Shown here in pieces: positions 1 to 9,221 of a stretch of 64,000 bases of DNA. The translations under genes were made by a program, and so were the position numbers. The notes below the pieces were generated by a model. The model did not search any database, was not told the origin of the DNA, and saw nothing but the letters and a program-made list of their open reading frames with translations. This DNA comes from CBDCKR01 sp964572045. Lineage in GTDB: Bacteria > Gemmatimonadota > Gemmatimonadetes > Longimicrobiales > Gaopeijiaceae. Every line of letters starts with the position of its first letter. Position 1 is the first letter of the stretch. Location of the stretch: contig CAZNEI010000008.1 of the NCBI GenBank assembly GCA_964572045.1, positions 1 to 64,000 on the forward strand, in the 5' to 3' direction.

Positions 1-197
1 AGTTAGCCGCTCCCCTCACCATTAACAACATTCTGTTCGTTACACTACACTAGCGACCCAAGAGACATCGGATGAGCCTCAGTGTGCATCCTCGTAGCGC
101 CTAGCCGGACCGCAAGCACACGTCGGGGGGGCGAAGCGGAACCGGCGCAGGGACCCGAGCACCTCCAGATTCCTCGCGCCCCTAAGGCGACAAACAC
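1..197. other. left window edge, no gene seen
   Basis: I see no convincing coding sequence in this stretch. It lies downstream of the small cysteine protein on the minus strand and is cut by the window edge, so a gene end or terminator outside the window cannot be excluded. Confidence 0.4.
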
Positions 198-392
198 TCA
201 TCTCTCGGGCTCGCCTTCGTATCGGCAGGCGGCCAGCTTGAAGCCCAGGCACGTGAGCATCGGAAGCCGGGGGTATCTCGCGTAGTGTGGATCCTCTTCG
301 GACCGCCGACAAAGGAAGAAGGTCGACCCCCGCCGGTTCTTGACACGCCGCATGAAGCTGCAGCGCTCGCAGAGTCCGATCGTCGTCTTCAC
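198..392 (-). CDS. small four-cysteine conserved protein (64 aa), coupled to pgeF
   Basis: A 64-residue protein starting at a GTG whose last two bases overlap the TGA stop of pgeF (GTGA overlap), so it is probably translationally coupled. Four cysteines (C8, C11, C28, C48) are arranged as Cx2C, then a single C in FFLC, then a C after the RYPRLPML segment. The pattern CERC...FLC...DP..ARYPRLP.L.C resembles a family of short proteins, probably zinc- or metal-binding, that I recall from several high-GC phyla. No enzymatic function is known to me. The GTG start is chosen because the reading frame before it belongs to pgeF sequence. Function is unassigned; the family call is moderate. Confidence 0.65.
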   Translation of the reverse strand: MKTTIGLCERCSFMRRVKNRRGSTFFLCRRSEEDPHYARYPRLPMLTCLGFKLAACRYEGEPER

Positions 393-1126
393 AAGCGGAT
401 GCCCAGGAGCGCGGCCTGCCGTTCCGACCTCCCCCCCCGGTGCGAAAAGAGGCCGGCGCTCCCGCAGCGGGTGCACTGCTCCGAGACGGTAACGTGGCCG
501 TGCGGGACTCCAAGGGCTAGGGCCCGCGATACGAGGACCGCACGTACGTCCGCCGGGGCGGGACGGCAGGGAGCGGGAAGGCCAAGGGCCTCGAAGACCT
601 CTGGACCCACCTCGTAGCAGCGCCCGCAAATGGCTGGGCCGAGGTGCACATGGAGATGTGCGGGCTTCGCCCCATATCGCTCTATGAGCGTCCGCACACC
701 CGAAGCCATGATGCCGTCGGATATGCCTCTCCATCCGGCGTGAAGCAGCGCCACCACACGCCGGCCCGGATCCACCATATAGATCGGGACGCAATCGGCC
801 ACAGTGACCGCCAACAGCACGTCGGCCTCCGCGGTGGCGTGCCCGTCCGCCGCACCGGCATCTATGTGCACACCCGGCGGAAGAGCGCCGTGCACGGCGA
901 CCGTGGTGCCGTGGACCTGGCGTGCATGTGCTATCGCCCGAAAGCCCGTCTCATCGAGCAGGGCCTGCCATCTCTCGCGTCCTCGCGCCGGAGGGGCATC
1001 TCCAAAAAGCCTCAGATCGAAGGGGTCTCCTGCGAGCCCGGCGTGGGTGATGCCGACCATCACCCAAGGGAACTTCTCCTCCCACTCGGGGACAGGGTGA
1101 AGAGGTACGGGGGAACGGGTCACCAT
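389..1126 (-). CDS. pgeF: peptidoglycan editing factor PgeF / polyphenol oxidase (laccase-domain, YfiH family)
   Basis: 245 aa, the usual length for the DUF152/YfiH family. Family members hydrolyse or edit wrongly incorporated residues in muropeptide precursors and also show purine nucleoside phosphorylase or laccase-type activity. Visible motifs are HARQVHGT near residue 70, TVADCVP with the conserved metal-ligand Cys, and HAGWRG with the conserved His. The C-terminal TRCGSAGLFSHR...ER segment carries the CT..d..fSyRR family signature in variant form. The start is an ATG giving MVTRSPVPLHPVPEWE. It is divergent from sucA and its stop overlaps the start of the downstream 64-aa protein. The fold assignment is firm; which of the reported activities matters here cannot be read from sequence. 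Confidence 0.88.
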   Translation of the reverse strand: MVTRSPVPLHPVPEWEEKFPWVMVGITHAGLAGDPFDLRLFGDAPPARGRERWQALLDETGFRAIAHARQVHGTTVAVHGALPPGVHIDAGAADGHATAEADVLLAVTVADCVPIYMVDPGRRVVALLHAGWRGISDGIMASGVRTLIERYGAKPAHLHVHLGPAICGRCYEVGPEVFEALGLPAPCRPAPADVRAVLVSRALALGVPHGHVTVSEQCTRCGSAGLFSHRGGRSERQAALLGIRL

Positions 1127-1474
1127 CTCGGAAACTCTCGGGTCCGGGAGCGGTTTTCAAGCAGGCTCACCCGCGCCATCCCCAAGGCGTCCTTCCGGGC
1201 GCTAAACACCTCTACGCGCGGACGGCAGGACTTCTCGGCCGACCGAGAGCACGCGCAAGCCGAGGTTGGCGCCGAAGGAGAGGCTGGACCCTTGGCGGGG
1301 CACGACTCAACGGCCGCGGGCCGCGCGGCCGAGATGAACCGCTTCGACTCCATCCGTAACAGGGGGTGTAGAGACCGTGTCGGGGGGTGTCCCGGAGGCC
1401 GAGAATGCTACTAGCTTAGGGGCCCGATTCGGAGTGCCCTGACGAGCGCACGGAGGCACCTCACCCCGAAAACG
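1127..1474. promoter_or_regulatory. divergent intergenic region between pgeF and sucA
   Basis: 348 bp lie between the divergent starts of pgeF (minus) and sucA (plus), so it must carry promoters for both. I cannot pick a convincing -35/-10 pair. A short minus-strand open frame here has no recognisable similarity and unremarkable composition, so I do not call it. Confidence 0.4.
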
Positions 1475-4309
1475 ATGCAAGAGAGACACTTCGACAGCCA
1501 GAATGCGGGTTACGTACAGGCCCTCTACGAGGAGTTCGCCCGCAACCCCGAGGCCGTATCCGAAGAGTGGCGGCAGTTTTTCTCCCTGGGCCCGAGGGCC
1601 GCACAGGACGCTGGGTTGATCGTGCCCGAGAGCCTCCCCGGGAACGGCAGGACAGCGAGGATTAGGGCACGCTCCGACAACGCGCCTTCGGCTGTCTCCG
1701 CGCGCCTGACAGCTGCCCGAGTCGAAACGGAAGCCGTGCGCCGCCTGCTCCCGGTCGTGGCTAAAGCCACGTCGTTCGTGCAGGCGTATCGCGACCACGG
1801 GCACCAGCTCTCGCAGATCGATCCGCTCGGGTCTCTTCCCCCGGGGCATCCCCAACTCGATCCGTCTTTTTTCGGCACAAGCCTTGAGGAGCTTCGAGAG
1901 CTGCCGGCCTCCCTGGTCATGGACGGCGTGGGCGACGAGTCGCTCGCAAACGCCCTGGAACGGCTCCGGCGAGCCTATTGCGGCCCCATCGGCTACGAGT
2001 TCGAGCACCTTGAGGATCCGGCGGTCGTTCGATGGCTCTGGGAGCAGGTGGAATCAGGGATCCACGCGCGTCCCATTGATGCGGGAGACCAGGTGCGGCT
2101 TCTTCACCGGTTGACCGAGGTTGAGAGTCTGGAGCAGTTCATCCACAAGTCGTACGTGGGGCAGAAGCGCTTCTCGATCGAGGGGACGGATATGATGGTG
2201 CCCATGCTCGAACTGGCGCTCGAAGTGGCAGCCGCGGGCGGAGGGGAGCGTGCGGTCCTGGGGATGGCCCACCGCGGCAGGTTGAACGTCCTCGCGCATG
2301 TTGTCGGCGTAGCCTATGAGGACATCTTGCGAGAATTTGAGGGGAGCGAGGCACAGGGCGCCTTCACGGTAGAAGGCACGGGTGACGTGAAATACCACCA
2401 TGGGGCGGAGCGAGAGCGCACGTTATCCGACGGATCCACGATCCGGGTCACGCTCGCTCCCAACCCGAGCCACCTTGAGTTTGTGAACCCGGTAGTCCAA
2501 GGCATAGCTCGCGCCTTCCAGTACCGGGGTGATACGCGGGACGCCGAGCGTGACACCGCCGTCGTGGTGCCGATCCTGATCCACGGCGACGCCGCCTTTG
2601 CAGGCGAGGGCGTTGTCGCCGAGACCCTGAACCTTGGAAGACTGAAGGGCTACACGACCGGCGGAACGATCCACGTCATCGTGAACAACCAGATCGGCTT
2701 CACGACGCTGCCCGAAGACGGGCGCTCGACCCGCTATGCCAGCGACCTGGCCAAGGGCTTCAGTTTCCCAATCATCCACGTAAACGCTGACGACGTCGAG
2801 GCGTGCCTGACCGCCGTGCGCCTCGCCATGGCGTACCGGGCCGCGTACCACGATGACGTCGTAATCGACTTGGTCGGCTACCGCCGATACGGCCACAACG
2901 AGGGGGACGAGCCGACCTATACCCAACCGCTGGAGTCGAGGAGGATCACGGACCATCCCACGGTCCGCACCATCTACGCCGACAAGCTCGTGCGAGCGGG
3001 CGTCCTGAGCATGAAGGATGTGCAGGCGACGGCGGCACGGGTGTCCGTGCGCCTCCGAGCGGCGCAGGACACGGTGCGGAGCGAGCCTCAGGCACCGCGT
3101 GATGCGATCGACGACGCCAACCTGGGACCCCCCCGAGGCGCGGTGCCGCAGATCCCGTTCGACGTGCTCAGAGAGGTCAACGCGCTGGCCACGGCGACGC
3201 CGGTGGGCTTCAAGCCAAACCCTAAGCTCAAGAGATGGCTCTCCAGGCGAGCGGGGGAGTTCGGCTTGACCTCCGCTCTCGACTGGGGTCACGCCGAGTC
3301 GCTCGCATTCGGTTCACTCCTCCTGGAGGGGATTCCCGTTCGGCTCACCGGTCAAGACTCGCAACGCGGTACGTTCAGTCACCGCCACCTGATGCTACAC
3401 GACTCCGAGACTGGCCGACAACATATCCCGTTGGCGAGGTGTGGAGCGGCGCGCTTCACTGTCCACAACTCTCCCCTCTCCGAGATGGCGGTACTGGGCT
3501 TTGAGTACGGCTACAGCGTGGCATCGAACAAGAACCTCGTCCTCTGGGAAGCACAGTTCGGCGACTTCGCCAACGCCGCCCAGGTCTCGATCGACCAATT
3601 CGTCTCGTCGGGTTGGGAGAAATGGGGGCAGATTTCCACCCTAGCGATGCTCCTTCCGCACGGCTACGAGGGGCAGGGACCGGAGCACTCGAGCGGGCGC
3701 CTTGAACGCTTCCTGCAGCTGTGTGCAGAGGACAACATACGGGTGGCGTTCCCAAGCACCCCGGCTCAGTACTACCACCTCCTTCGGCGCCAGGCTCACG
3801 TCCGGCCGAAACGGCCCCTCGTCCTCATGACACCCAAGGGGCTCCTCCGTCATCCGAGGTGCAGCTCCTCGGTCTCCGACCTGGTGGAAGGCAGTTTCCG
3901 ACCCGTCCTGGACGATCCTTCGGGCATCGACCCGAGAGCCGTTACCCGCTTGCTGCTCTGTTCCGGAAAGCTCTACTTCGACTTGGAAGGCAGCGAGGCA
4001 CGCAAAGGCTTGGCCGACATGGCTCTCGTGCGCCTCGAAGAGCTCTATCCCTTTCCGGCAGCGGAGCTGGCGGAGGTCCTCGTACGCTATTCCTCCCTGC
4101 GGGACGTAGTCTGGGTTCAGGAGGAACCCAGAAACATGGGGGCGCTCTCCTACATCGGTCCCCGCCTCCGAGCCATCGTGCCGAGAAAGACGAGACTCAG
4201 CCACGTGGCTCGCCCCGAGCGGGCGAGTCCGGCCGAGGGGAAGTACATCGACCACATAGTAGAGCAGGCCAGGGTCATCCGGGAGTCACTCAGGGCCGGG
4301 CCATCGTAG
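1475..4309 (+). CDS. sucA: 2-oxoglutarate dehydrogenase E1 component
   Basis: 944 aa, close to the roughly 930 aa of E. coli SucA. It is the thiamine-diphosphate-dependent decarboxylase of the 2-oxoglutarate dehydrogenase complex in the TCA cycle. The N-terminus (FDSQNAGYVQALYEEF..NPEAVSEEWRQFF) is the peripheral E2-binding segment. AHRGRLNVLAHVVG lies near residue 266. HGDAAFAGEGVV near 369 and NNQIGFTT bind ThDP/Mg, GHNEGDEP lies near 473, and the transketolase-like half begins near 605 (GHAESLAFGSLLLEG). The C-terminal domain contains LPHGYEGQGPEHSSGR. The ATG start gives the canonical N-terminus. No E2 (sucB) or lpd follows; the next gene is convergent. So this E1 gene stands apart from its partners within this window. 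Confidence 0.96.
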   Translation: MQERHFDSQNAGYVQALYEEFARNPEAVSEEWRQFFSLGPRAAQDAGLIVPESLPGNGRTARIRARSDNAPSAVSARLTAARVETEAVRRLLPVVAKATSFVQAYRDHGHQLSQIDPLGSLPPGHPQLDPSFFGTSLEELRELPASLVMDGVGDESLANALERLRRAYCGPIGYEFEHLEDPAVVRWLWEQVESGIHARPIDAGDQVRLLHRLTEVESLEQFIHKSYVGQKRFSIEGTDMMVPMLELALEVAAAGGGERAVLGMAHRGRLNVLAHVVGVAYEDILREFEGSEAQGAFTVEGTGDVKYHHGAERERTLSDGSTIRVTLAPNPSHLEFVNPVVQGIARAFQYRGDTRDAERDTAVVVPILIHGDAAFAGEGVVAETLNLGRLKGYTTGGTIHVIVNNQIGFTTLPEDGRSTRYASDLAKGFSFPIIHVNADDVEACLTAVRLAMAYRAAYHDDVVIDLVGYRRYGHNEGDEPTYTQPLESRRITDHPTVRTIYADKLVRAGVLSMKDVQATAARVSVRLRAAQDTVRSEPQAPRDAIDDANLGPPRGAVPQIPFDVLREVNALATATPVGFKPNPKLKRWLSRRAGEFGLTSALDWGHAESLAFGSLLLEGIPVRLTGQDSQRGTFSHRHLMLHDSETGRQHIPLARCGAARFTVHNSPLSEMAVLGFEYGYSVASNKNLVLWEAQFGDFANAAQVSIDQFVSSGWEKWGQISTLAMLLPHGYEGQGPEHSSGRLERFLQLCAEDNIRVAFPSTPAQYYHLLRRQAHVRPKRPLVLMTPKGLLRHPRCSSSVSDLVEGSFRPVLDDPSGIDPRAVTRLLLCSGKLYFDLEGSEARKGLADMALVRLEELYPFPAAELAEVLVRYSSLRDVVWVQEEPRNMGALSYIGPRLRAIVPRKTRLSHVARPERASPAEGKYIDHIVEQARVIRESLRAGPS

Positions 4310-4329
4310 CCAGAGGAGCCGGCCTCACC

Positions 4330-5310
4330 TCACGTCCAACGGATAAGGAGCTTACCGAAGTTCTCGTTGGCCTCCATCATCCGATGCGCGGGGGCGGCCC
4401 CTTGAGGCGGGAAGGTGCGGTCGATCACGGGGCTCGCCCGGCCGTCGGTGAACATCGGAAGGACGCGCTCCTCAAAGGCGGCGGCCAACGCCGCCTTTTC
4501 CTCCAGGGGCCGGGATCTCAACACAGTGCCCTTAAGCGTGGCGCGACGACTCATCAGGGCCCTGAGGTCGATCGACGCGACAGGCCCACTTGGCACTCCC
4601 ACCACGACATGGCGGCCGCAGTTCGCCAGGGCCCTCTGATTGCCCTCCAGGTAGGATCCCCCTACGAGATCGAGGATAACGTCGACCCCACGCCCTTCCG
4701 TGAGTTCGAGGACTCGCTCGGGCCAGTGCTCGTCACCCGCCACGGCGTGATCCAACCCGAGTGCCGTCGCCCGCTCCAGTTTTTCGGATGTCCGGGATGT
4801 GCCGAGCGTCCGTGCACCGAGCGCCTTCGCAATCTGCACTGCGGCCGTGCCCACTCCGCTTCCCACCGCGTGGATAAGGAGGGTCTCCGCCGCCCGCAGT
4901 TCCATCTGCATCACTGCCGCATCGAAGGCAGTCATGAATGCCTCGGGTATGGCGCCCGCTTCGACGAGGTCGATAGTATCGGGCACGGGCACGACAGCGC
5001 TGCCGTGGGTTTTCACGCACTGCGCATATCCGCCACCGCCCAGGAGCCCCATCACGCAGTCGCCTACCTGCCACCGCTCCACCCCAGGACCCAGCGCTTC
5101 CACGACACCTGCGAACTCCAAACCCGGAATGTCCTGGGGCCAACCCTCGGGGGCCGGATAGCGCCCCTTCCTCTGCAACAGGTCCGCCCGGTTGACGCCA
5201 GATGAGGCAACGCGCGCCAAGATCTCGCCGACCCCTGGGGTCGGTGCGGGAGCGGACCGGACGCAAAGGACCTCCGGGCCTCCGAACCCCTCCAACCTTA
5301 CGGCTTGCAT
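4330..5310 (-). CDS. NAD(P)H:quinone oxidoreductase, zeta-crystallin/PIG3-like MDR family
   Basis: 326 aa from the ATG at 5310. That start gives MQAVRLEGFGGPEVL, the standard beginning of the family, with GGGAGAAAG upstream; a longer frame would run into the divergent gene. It is a medium-chain dehydrogenase/reductase: a GroES-like N-terminal half (GVNRADLLQRKGRYP, residues 39-52; PGLEFAGVV at 62-70), then the nucleotide-binding motif HAVGSGVGTAAVQIAKALGA at 147-166. The zinc-binding cysteines of alcohol dehydrogenases are absent, as in quinone reductases. Expected activity is NADPH-dependent reduction of quinones or enoyl-type substrates in the cytoplasm. It is convergent with sucA, 20 bp away. 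Confidence 0.9.
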   Translation of the reverse strand: MQAVRLEGFGGPEVLCVRSAPAPTPGVGEILARVASSGVNRADLLQRKGRYPAPEGWPQDIPGLEFAGVVEALGPGVERWQVGDCVMGLLGGGGYAQCVKTHGSAVVPVPDTIDLVEAGAIPEAFMTAFDAAVMQMELRAAETLLIHAVGSGVGTAAVQIAKALGARTLGTSRTSEKLERATALGLDHAVAGDEHWPERVLELTEGRGVDVILDLVGGSYLEGNQRALANCGRHVVVGVPSGPVASIDLRALMSRRATLKGTVLRSRPLEEKAALAAAFEERVLPMFTDGRASPVIDRTFPPQGAAPAHRMMEANENFGKLLIRWT

Positions 5311-5354
5311 GCTGCTTCTTTCTCCCATGCCCGCTATCATAGGCGAATGAGACC

Positions 5355-6155
5355 GTGACACCAGACCTCAAAATGCTCCTGCCCATCGAGCTCGATCGAC
5401 CCCTCGCTTTTCTCGATTTGGAGACGACCGGACTGAACGTCCGGAACGATCGCATCATCGAGATGGCCGTCCTTCGCGTCTCGCCCCAGGGGGACGTACT
5501 GGAACGCGTCCGTCGTTTCAATCCCGGCATCCCCATTCATCCGGAAGCCACTGCCGTGCATGGGATTGGAGACGAGGACGTCGCCTCCCACGCTCCCTTC
5601 GCTGCGAGGGCCAAGGCACTGCATCAACTCCTGGACCCCTGTGACCTAGCTGGCTTCAACGTCCGTAGGTTCGACCTCCCGCTTCTCCGGGCTGAGTTCA
5701 AACGTGCGAACATCGAGTTCGACTACGCGTCGCGTCGGATCATCGACGTGCAGGGCATCTTTCACCATGAGGAGCCCCGGGACCTCTCGGCCGCAGCGCG
5801 ATTCTACCTCGGACGCGAACATCAAGAGGCGCACAGCGCCCTCGGCGACATCCGGACTACGGCTGCCGTCCTAGCGGCTCAGATCGACCGGTACAGCGAG
5901 TTGCCGCGCAACATGGACGGACTTCATCAATACTGCGATGCGTTCATGCCGATCCAGACCGAAGTCCAGCGGTGGTTCGTTGTCTCCGACGAAGAGCGTG
6001 TGTTTCGCAGAGGAAAACACAAAGGGCGGACCCTCGTGGAGGTCTCACAGACGGAGCCGGACTACCTCGAATGGATGCTCGGCGCTGAGGATATGGACGA
6101 TGAGGTCCTCGACCTCGTCCGAGAGGCCTTGGCAAGAGCAAAGCCGCCCACCTAA
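5355..6155 (+). CDS. DEDDh 3'-5' exonuclease (DnaQ/PolC-epsilon type) with ExoX-like C-terminal domain
   Basis: The exonuclease domain starts with AFLDLETTGL (the catalytic Asp/Glu pair), followed by HGIGDEDV, the AGFNVRRFDLPLL Exo II segment and HSALGDI, the Exo III His/Asp of the DEDDh class. The last 60 residues carry FRRGKHKGRTLVEVSQTEPDYLEWML, the short domain (DUF3820/ExoX-like C-terminal) that follows many ExoX-type nucleases. It probably trims DNA 3' ends in repair or proofreading. It is free-standing, not fused to a polymerase. Two starts are possible: GTG at 5355 or ATG at 5373 (MLLPIELDRPLAFLD). Neither has a strong ribosome site; the ATG may be the real one. It is divergent from the quinone reductase with about 45 bp between the starts. 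Confidence 0.86.
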   Translation: MTPDLKMLLPIELDRPLAFLDLETTGLNVRNDRIIEMAVLRVSPQGDVLERVRRFNPGIPIHPEATAVHGIGDEDVASHAPFAARAKALHQLLDPCDLAGFNVRRFDLPLLRAEFKRANIEFDYASRRIIDVQGIFHHEEPRDLSAAARFYLGREHQEAHSALGDIRTTAAVLAAQIDRYSELPRNMDGLHQYCDAFMPIQTEVQRWFVVSDEERVFRRGKHKGRTLVEVSQTEPDYLEWMLGAEDMDDEVLDLVREALARAKPPT

Positions 6156-6240
6156 CTCTACGGCCTTCTGGACGAGTCAGGGACTGCGCCGAGGGCGGGG
6201 CCGACTGTCCGGGAGGGTTCTATCCGGACTGGAGTCCGTT

Positions 6241-9207
6241 ATGCTGCGCACCACCCAGACGACCCGTGTCGCGATGCTGCTCGCCACTCTCGCGCCGCTT
6301 CCCGTCCAAACAAGCGCTCAATCCGCGCCGATACGGGAAGAACAGCTGTCCCACTTCCGGCCTCGCCTGATCGGGCCCGCGGTTGCGGGCGGGCGAATTC
6401 ATGACGTGGAAGCGCTCCCGGACGATCCATCGACCATCTTTCTTGCTTCGGCTTCGGGAGGCCTGTGGAAAACCACCAATCGTGGCCACACGTGGCGCAA
6501 CGTCTTTGTGGACAAGGACGTGAGCACCTTCGGTGACGTGGCGATTTCACCGTCGAACCCGCGGATCATGTACGCTGGCACGGGCGAGCAGAACAACCGG
6601 CAGAGTACGTCTTGGGGAAACGGGGTTTACCGGTCCGATGATGGAGGAGAGACGTGGCGCCACCTCGGTCTCGTCGAGACCCGTCACATCGGAAAGGTCC
6701 TCGTCCAGCCCGACGATCCAGACGTCGTGTATGTGGCGGCGCTCGGAAACCTCTGGATGGGAAGCCAGGAAAGAGGGGTGTTCCGCTCGCGCGACGGTGG
6801 AGCAAGTTGGGATCGGGTGCTCTTTGTCGACGAGTATACGGGCGTGGTGGACCTGGTGATGGACCCCCGGACTCCCAGCATCCTCTATGCCGCAGCCTAC
6901 CAGCGTTTGAGACGCACATGGGGCTTCAATGGGGGCGGACCCGGTAGTGGAGTATACCGGACAACCGACGCGGGGGATACGTGGACGGAACTCAGCGGTG
7001 GCATCCCCGCCGGGGACAAGGGCCGCATCGGTCTGGCAATCTCCGAGTCGAACCCCACGGTGTTGAACGCCCTCATCCAGCACGCAGACCCTGGGGAGCA
7101 GGGGACCTACCGCAGCGAGGACGGAGGAAACTCTTGGAGGCGTATAAGCCCGCTAAACCCCCGGCCCATGTACTATTCCCACATCCTCATCGATCCGAAC
7201 GATGAGGATCTTGTCTACGTGCTGGCCACTTCATCCTACAAGAGCGAGGACGGCGGAGCCTCTTTCGTCGAGATCGCCGAGCGTCCCACCTACGACGTGG
7301 GTGTGCACGCTGACCACCACGCTCTCTGGATCGACCCCGGCGACTCGAGGCATATGTACCTGGTCGGCGACGCGGGTCTCTGGGAGACGTACGACCAGGG
7401 CGCCAACTTCAGAAAGGTGAACAACGTTCCGATTGGGCAGTTCTATGCAATCGGTGTCGACAACCGAGATCCCTACTGGGTCTACGGCGGCATGCAGGAC
7501 AACCACTCTTGGATGGGGCCTTCTGAGACCCGCAGGTGGATCGGCATCGTCAACGACGACTGGGTGCAAACCGGGTTCGGGGACGGCATGTACCAACAGG
7601 TGGACCCGACGAGTCATCGCTTCGTATACGCCAACTCAAACGGTGGCGGGTATTACCGGATGGATGCAGTAACCGGTGACATCCTCGACATTCGCCCTCG
7701 GGCACCCGAAGGAGAACCTCCCTACCGGTGGGACTGGGTGTCACCGAGTCTCGTGTCGAGGCATGATCCGTCCGTCGTCTACTTGGGCGGCAACCGGCTC
7801 TTCATCTCGCGCAACCGGGGCGAGTCGTTTGCGAGGACCGAAGATCTGACCCGCGATATCGACCGCGATGAACTCCGGCTCATGGGCGTCTACGGATCCG
7901 ATATCACGCTCTCACGCAACGACGGGACCTCAAGCTACGGGGAGATCGTCGGGATCGCTGAGTCGCCGTTGGACCCCGAGGTCCTATGGGTGGGCACCGA
8001 CGACGGGAACATCCAGCTGTCCAGGGACGGTGGACGAGGTTGGCGCGAGGTGGGCCGCAACGTCCGCGGCGTCGCCGACGGCACCTATGTGAGCCGCCTC
8101 GTCGCCTCGGGGAGGGACGCCGGAGTCGCCTACGCGCTCTTCGACGCCCATAGAGATGGGGACTTCGATCCCTATTTGTTCCGAACCGACAACTACGGCC
8201 AGAGTTGGGTGCCCTTGATGGCCGGCCTGCCGAGCGGCTCGCTGAACTCGCTCGTGGAGCATCCCGATAACACGGACGTGCTCTTCGCCGGTACTGAGCA
8301 CTCGGTGCTGGTCAGCACTGATGCGGGAGCGAGCTGGGCCAAGATGCCGAACCTGCCCACCACACCCGTCGACGACATCGTGATCCATTCGCGGGAGAAG
8401 GACCTGGTCATCGGCACGCACGGTCAGAGTGTCTGGATTCTGGATGACACCAGCCCGTTCGCGGAGTGGACAGCCGACGTGGCATCTGCGCCAGCACACC
8501 TCTTCAGCATCCAGCAAGCGACGATCTTCAGCTACCGCAAGGACACCTCGTATCGAGGCAACGCGGAGTTCGCCGGAGAAAACCCGATCTCCGGAGCCCT
8601 CCTCACCTACAGTCTGGGGCCCGGGGGCGGTGAAGCCCGGCTGCGGGTGACGAGCGGCAGTCGGCTGATACGAGACTTCATTGTACCTTCCGAGGCCGGG
8701 ATCCACCGCGTCAACTGGGACTTGCGGCACGCGCTCTCCGACGAGCCAGAGCCGTGGCGTAGGCACGACAACCCGCGACTGGCCCGGTCGATCGCCGAGG
8801 TGGGACCTTGGGTGTCTCCAGGCCGGTATACTGTGACGCTCACGGCGCGGGGCACCGCATCCACCCGGACGGTGGACGTGAGGGGTGATCCGCTGATGCC
8901 TATCACGCAGGCCATGTACGAGGAACGGGAGACATTCCTCTTGGAACTTATGGACTTGAAGAAGCAGATCGAAGCCGCCCGACCTGGCCTCACTTGTTCA
9001 GGGTTCGGGTCCGGCGGGGGTGGGAGTCCAAGGCCGGAGGGCAGGGATCGGGAGTTTTGTGCGATCCGAAGGGGTGCAGAGGCGCTCTTGGGGGGCCTGA
9101 ACGGCGGAGCTGTGAGGCCGGGTACTCTCTATCCTCCAACCCCCGAATACCGGGGTCGTAAGACCGCTCTCGAGGCACGGCTGGCTCGACTCTTGGAATC
9201 CACGTAA
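6241..9207 (+). CDS. secreted sortilin/VPS10-type multi-Asp-box (BNR) protein
   Basis: 988 aa from the ATG at 6241. That start opens a signal peptide (basic TTQTTR, hydrophobic VAMLLATLAPLPV, cleavage near TSAQS), so the protein is exported. Ten or more Asp-box motifs of S/T-x-D/N-x-G-x-x-W/F form occur (for example KTTNRGHTW, RSDDGGETW, RSRDGGASW, RTTDAGDTW, RSEDGGNSW, KSEDGGASF, ISRNRGESF, LSRDGGRGW, RTDNYGQSW, VSTDAGASW), indicating a seven- to ten-bladed propeller as in sortilin/VPS10 and xyloglucanase-like folds. The C-terminal 250 residues include a FlgD-like Ig segment (VTSGSRLIRDF..EAGIHRVNWDLRH). Such proteins are often annotated as glycosyl hydrolases; the true substrate is unknown. 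A longer upstream frame overlaps the exonuclease and is not used. Confidence 0.86.
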   Translation: MLRTTQTTRVAMLLATLAPLPVQTSAQSAPIREEQLSHFRPRLIGPAVAGGRIHDVEALPDDPSTIFLASASGGLWKTTNRGHTWRNVFVDKDVSTFGDVAISPSNPRIMYAGTGEQNNRQSTSWGNGVYRSDDGGETWRHLGLVETRHIGKVLVQPDDPDVVYVAALGNLWMGSQERGVFRSRDGGASWDRVLFVDEYTGVVDLVMDPRTPSILYAAAYQRLRRTWGFNGGGPGSGVYRTTDAGDTWTELSGGIPAGDKGRIGLAISESNPTVLNALIQHADPGEQGTYRSEDGGNSWRRISPLNPRPMYYSHILIDPNDEDLVYVLATSSYKSEDGGASFVEIAERPTYDVGVHADHHALWIDPGDSRHMYLVGDAGLWETYDQGANFRKVNNVPIGQFYAIGVDNRDPYWVYGGMQDNHSWMGPSETRRWIGIVNDDWVQTGFGDGMYQQVDPTSHRFVYANSNGGGYYRMDAVTGDILDIRPRAPEGEPPYRWDWVSPSLVSRHDPSVVYLGGNRLFISRNRGESFARTEDLTRDIDRDELRLMGVYGSDITLSRNDGTSSYGEIVGIAESPLDPEVLWVGTDDGNIQLSRDGGRGWREVGRNVRGVADGTYVSRLVASGRDAGVAYALFDAHRDGDFDPYLFRTDNYGQSWVPLMAGLPSGSLNSLVEHPDNTDVLFAGTEHSVLVSTDAGASWAKMPNLPTTPVDDIVIHSREKDLVIGTHGQSVWILDDTSPFAEWTADVASAPAHLFSIQQATIFSYRKDTSYRGNAEFAGENPISGALLTYSLGPGGGEARLRVTSGSRLIRDFIVPSEAGIHRVNWDLRHALSDEPEPWRRHDNPRLARSIAEVGPWVSPGRYTVTLTARGTASTRTVDVRGDPLMPITQAMYEERETFLLELMDLKKQIEAARPGLTCSGFGSGGGGSPRPEGRDREFCAIRRGAEALLGGLNGGAVRPGTLYPPTPEYRGRKTALEARLARLLEST

Positions 9208-9221
9208 GCCACAGAGATCCA

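Noticed and set aside
644..1414. Long plus-strand open frame opposite pgeF
   Set aside because: It mirrors pgeF and its spacer; residues are His/Arg/Ser-rich without a family motif, and pgeF is certain on the other strand.
3721..5205. 494-codon plus-strand open frame overlapping the sucA end and the quinone reductase
   Set aside because: High-GC shadow of two well-supported genes; Pro/Arg/Gly-rich and without motifs.
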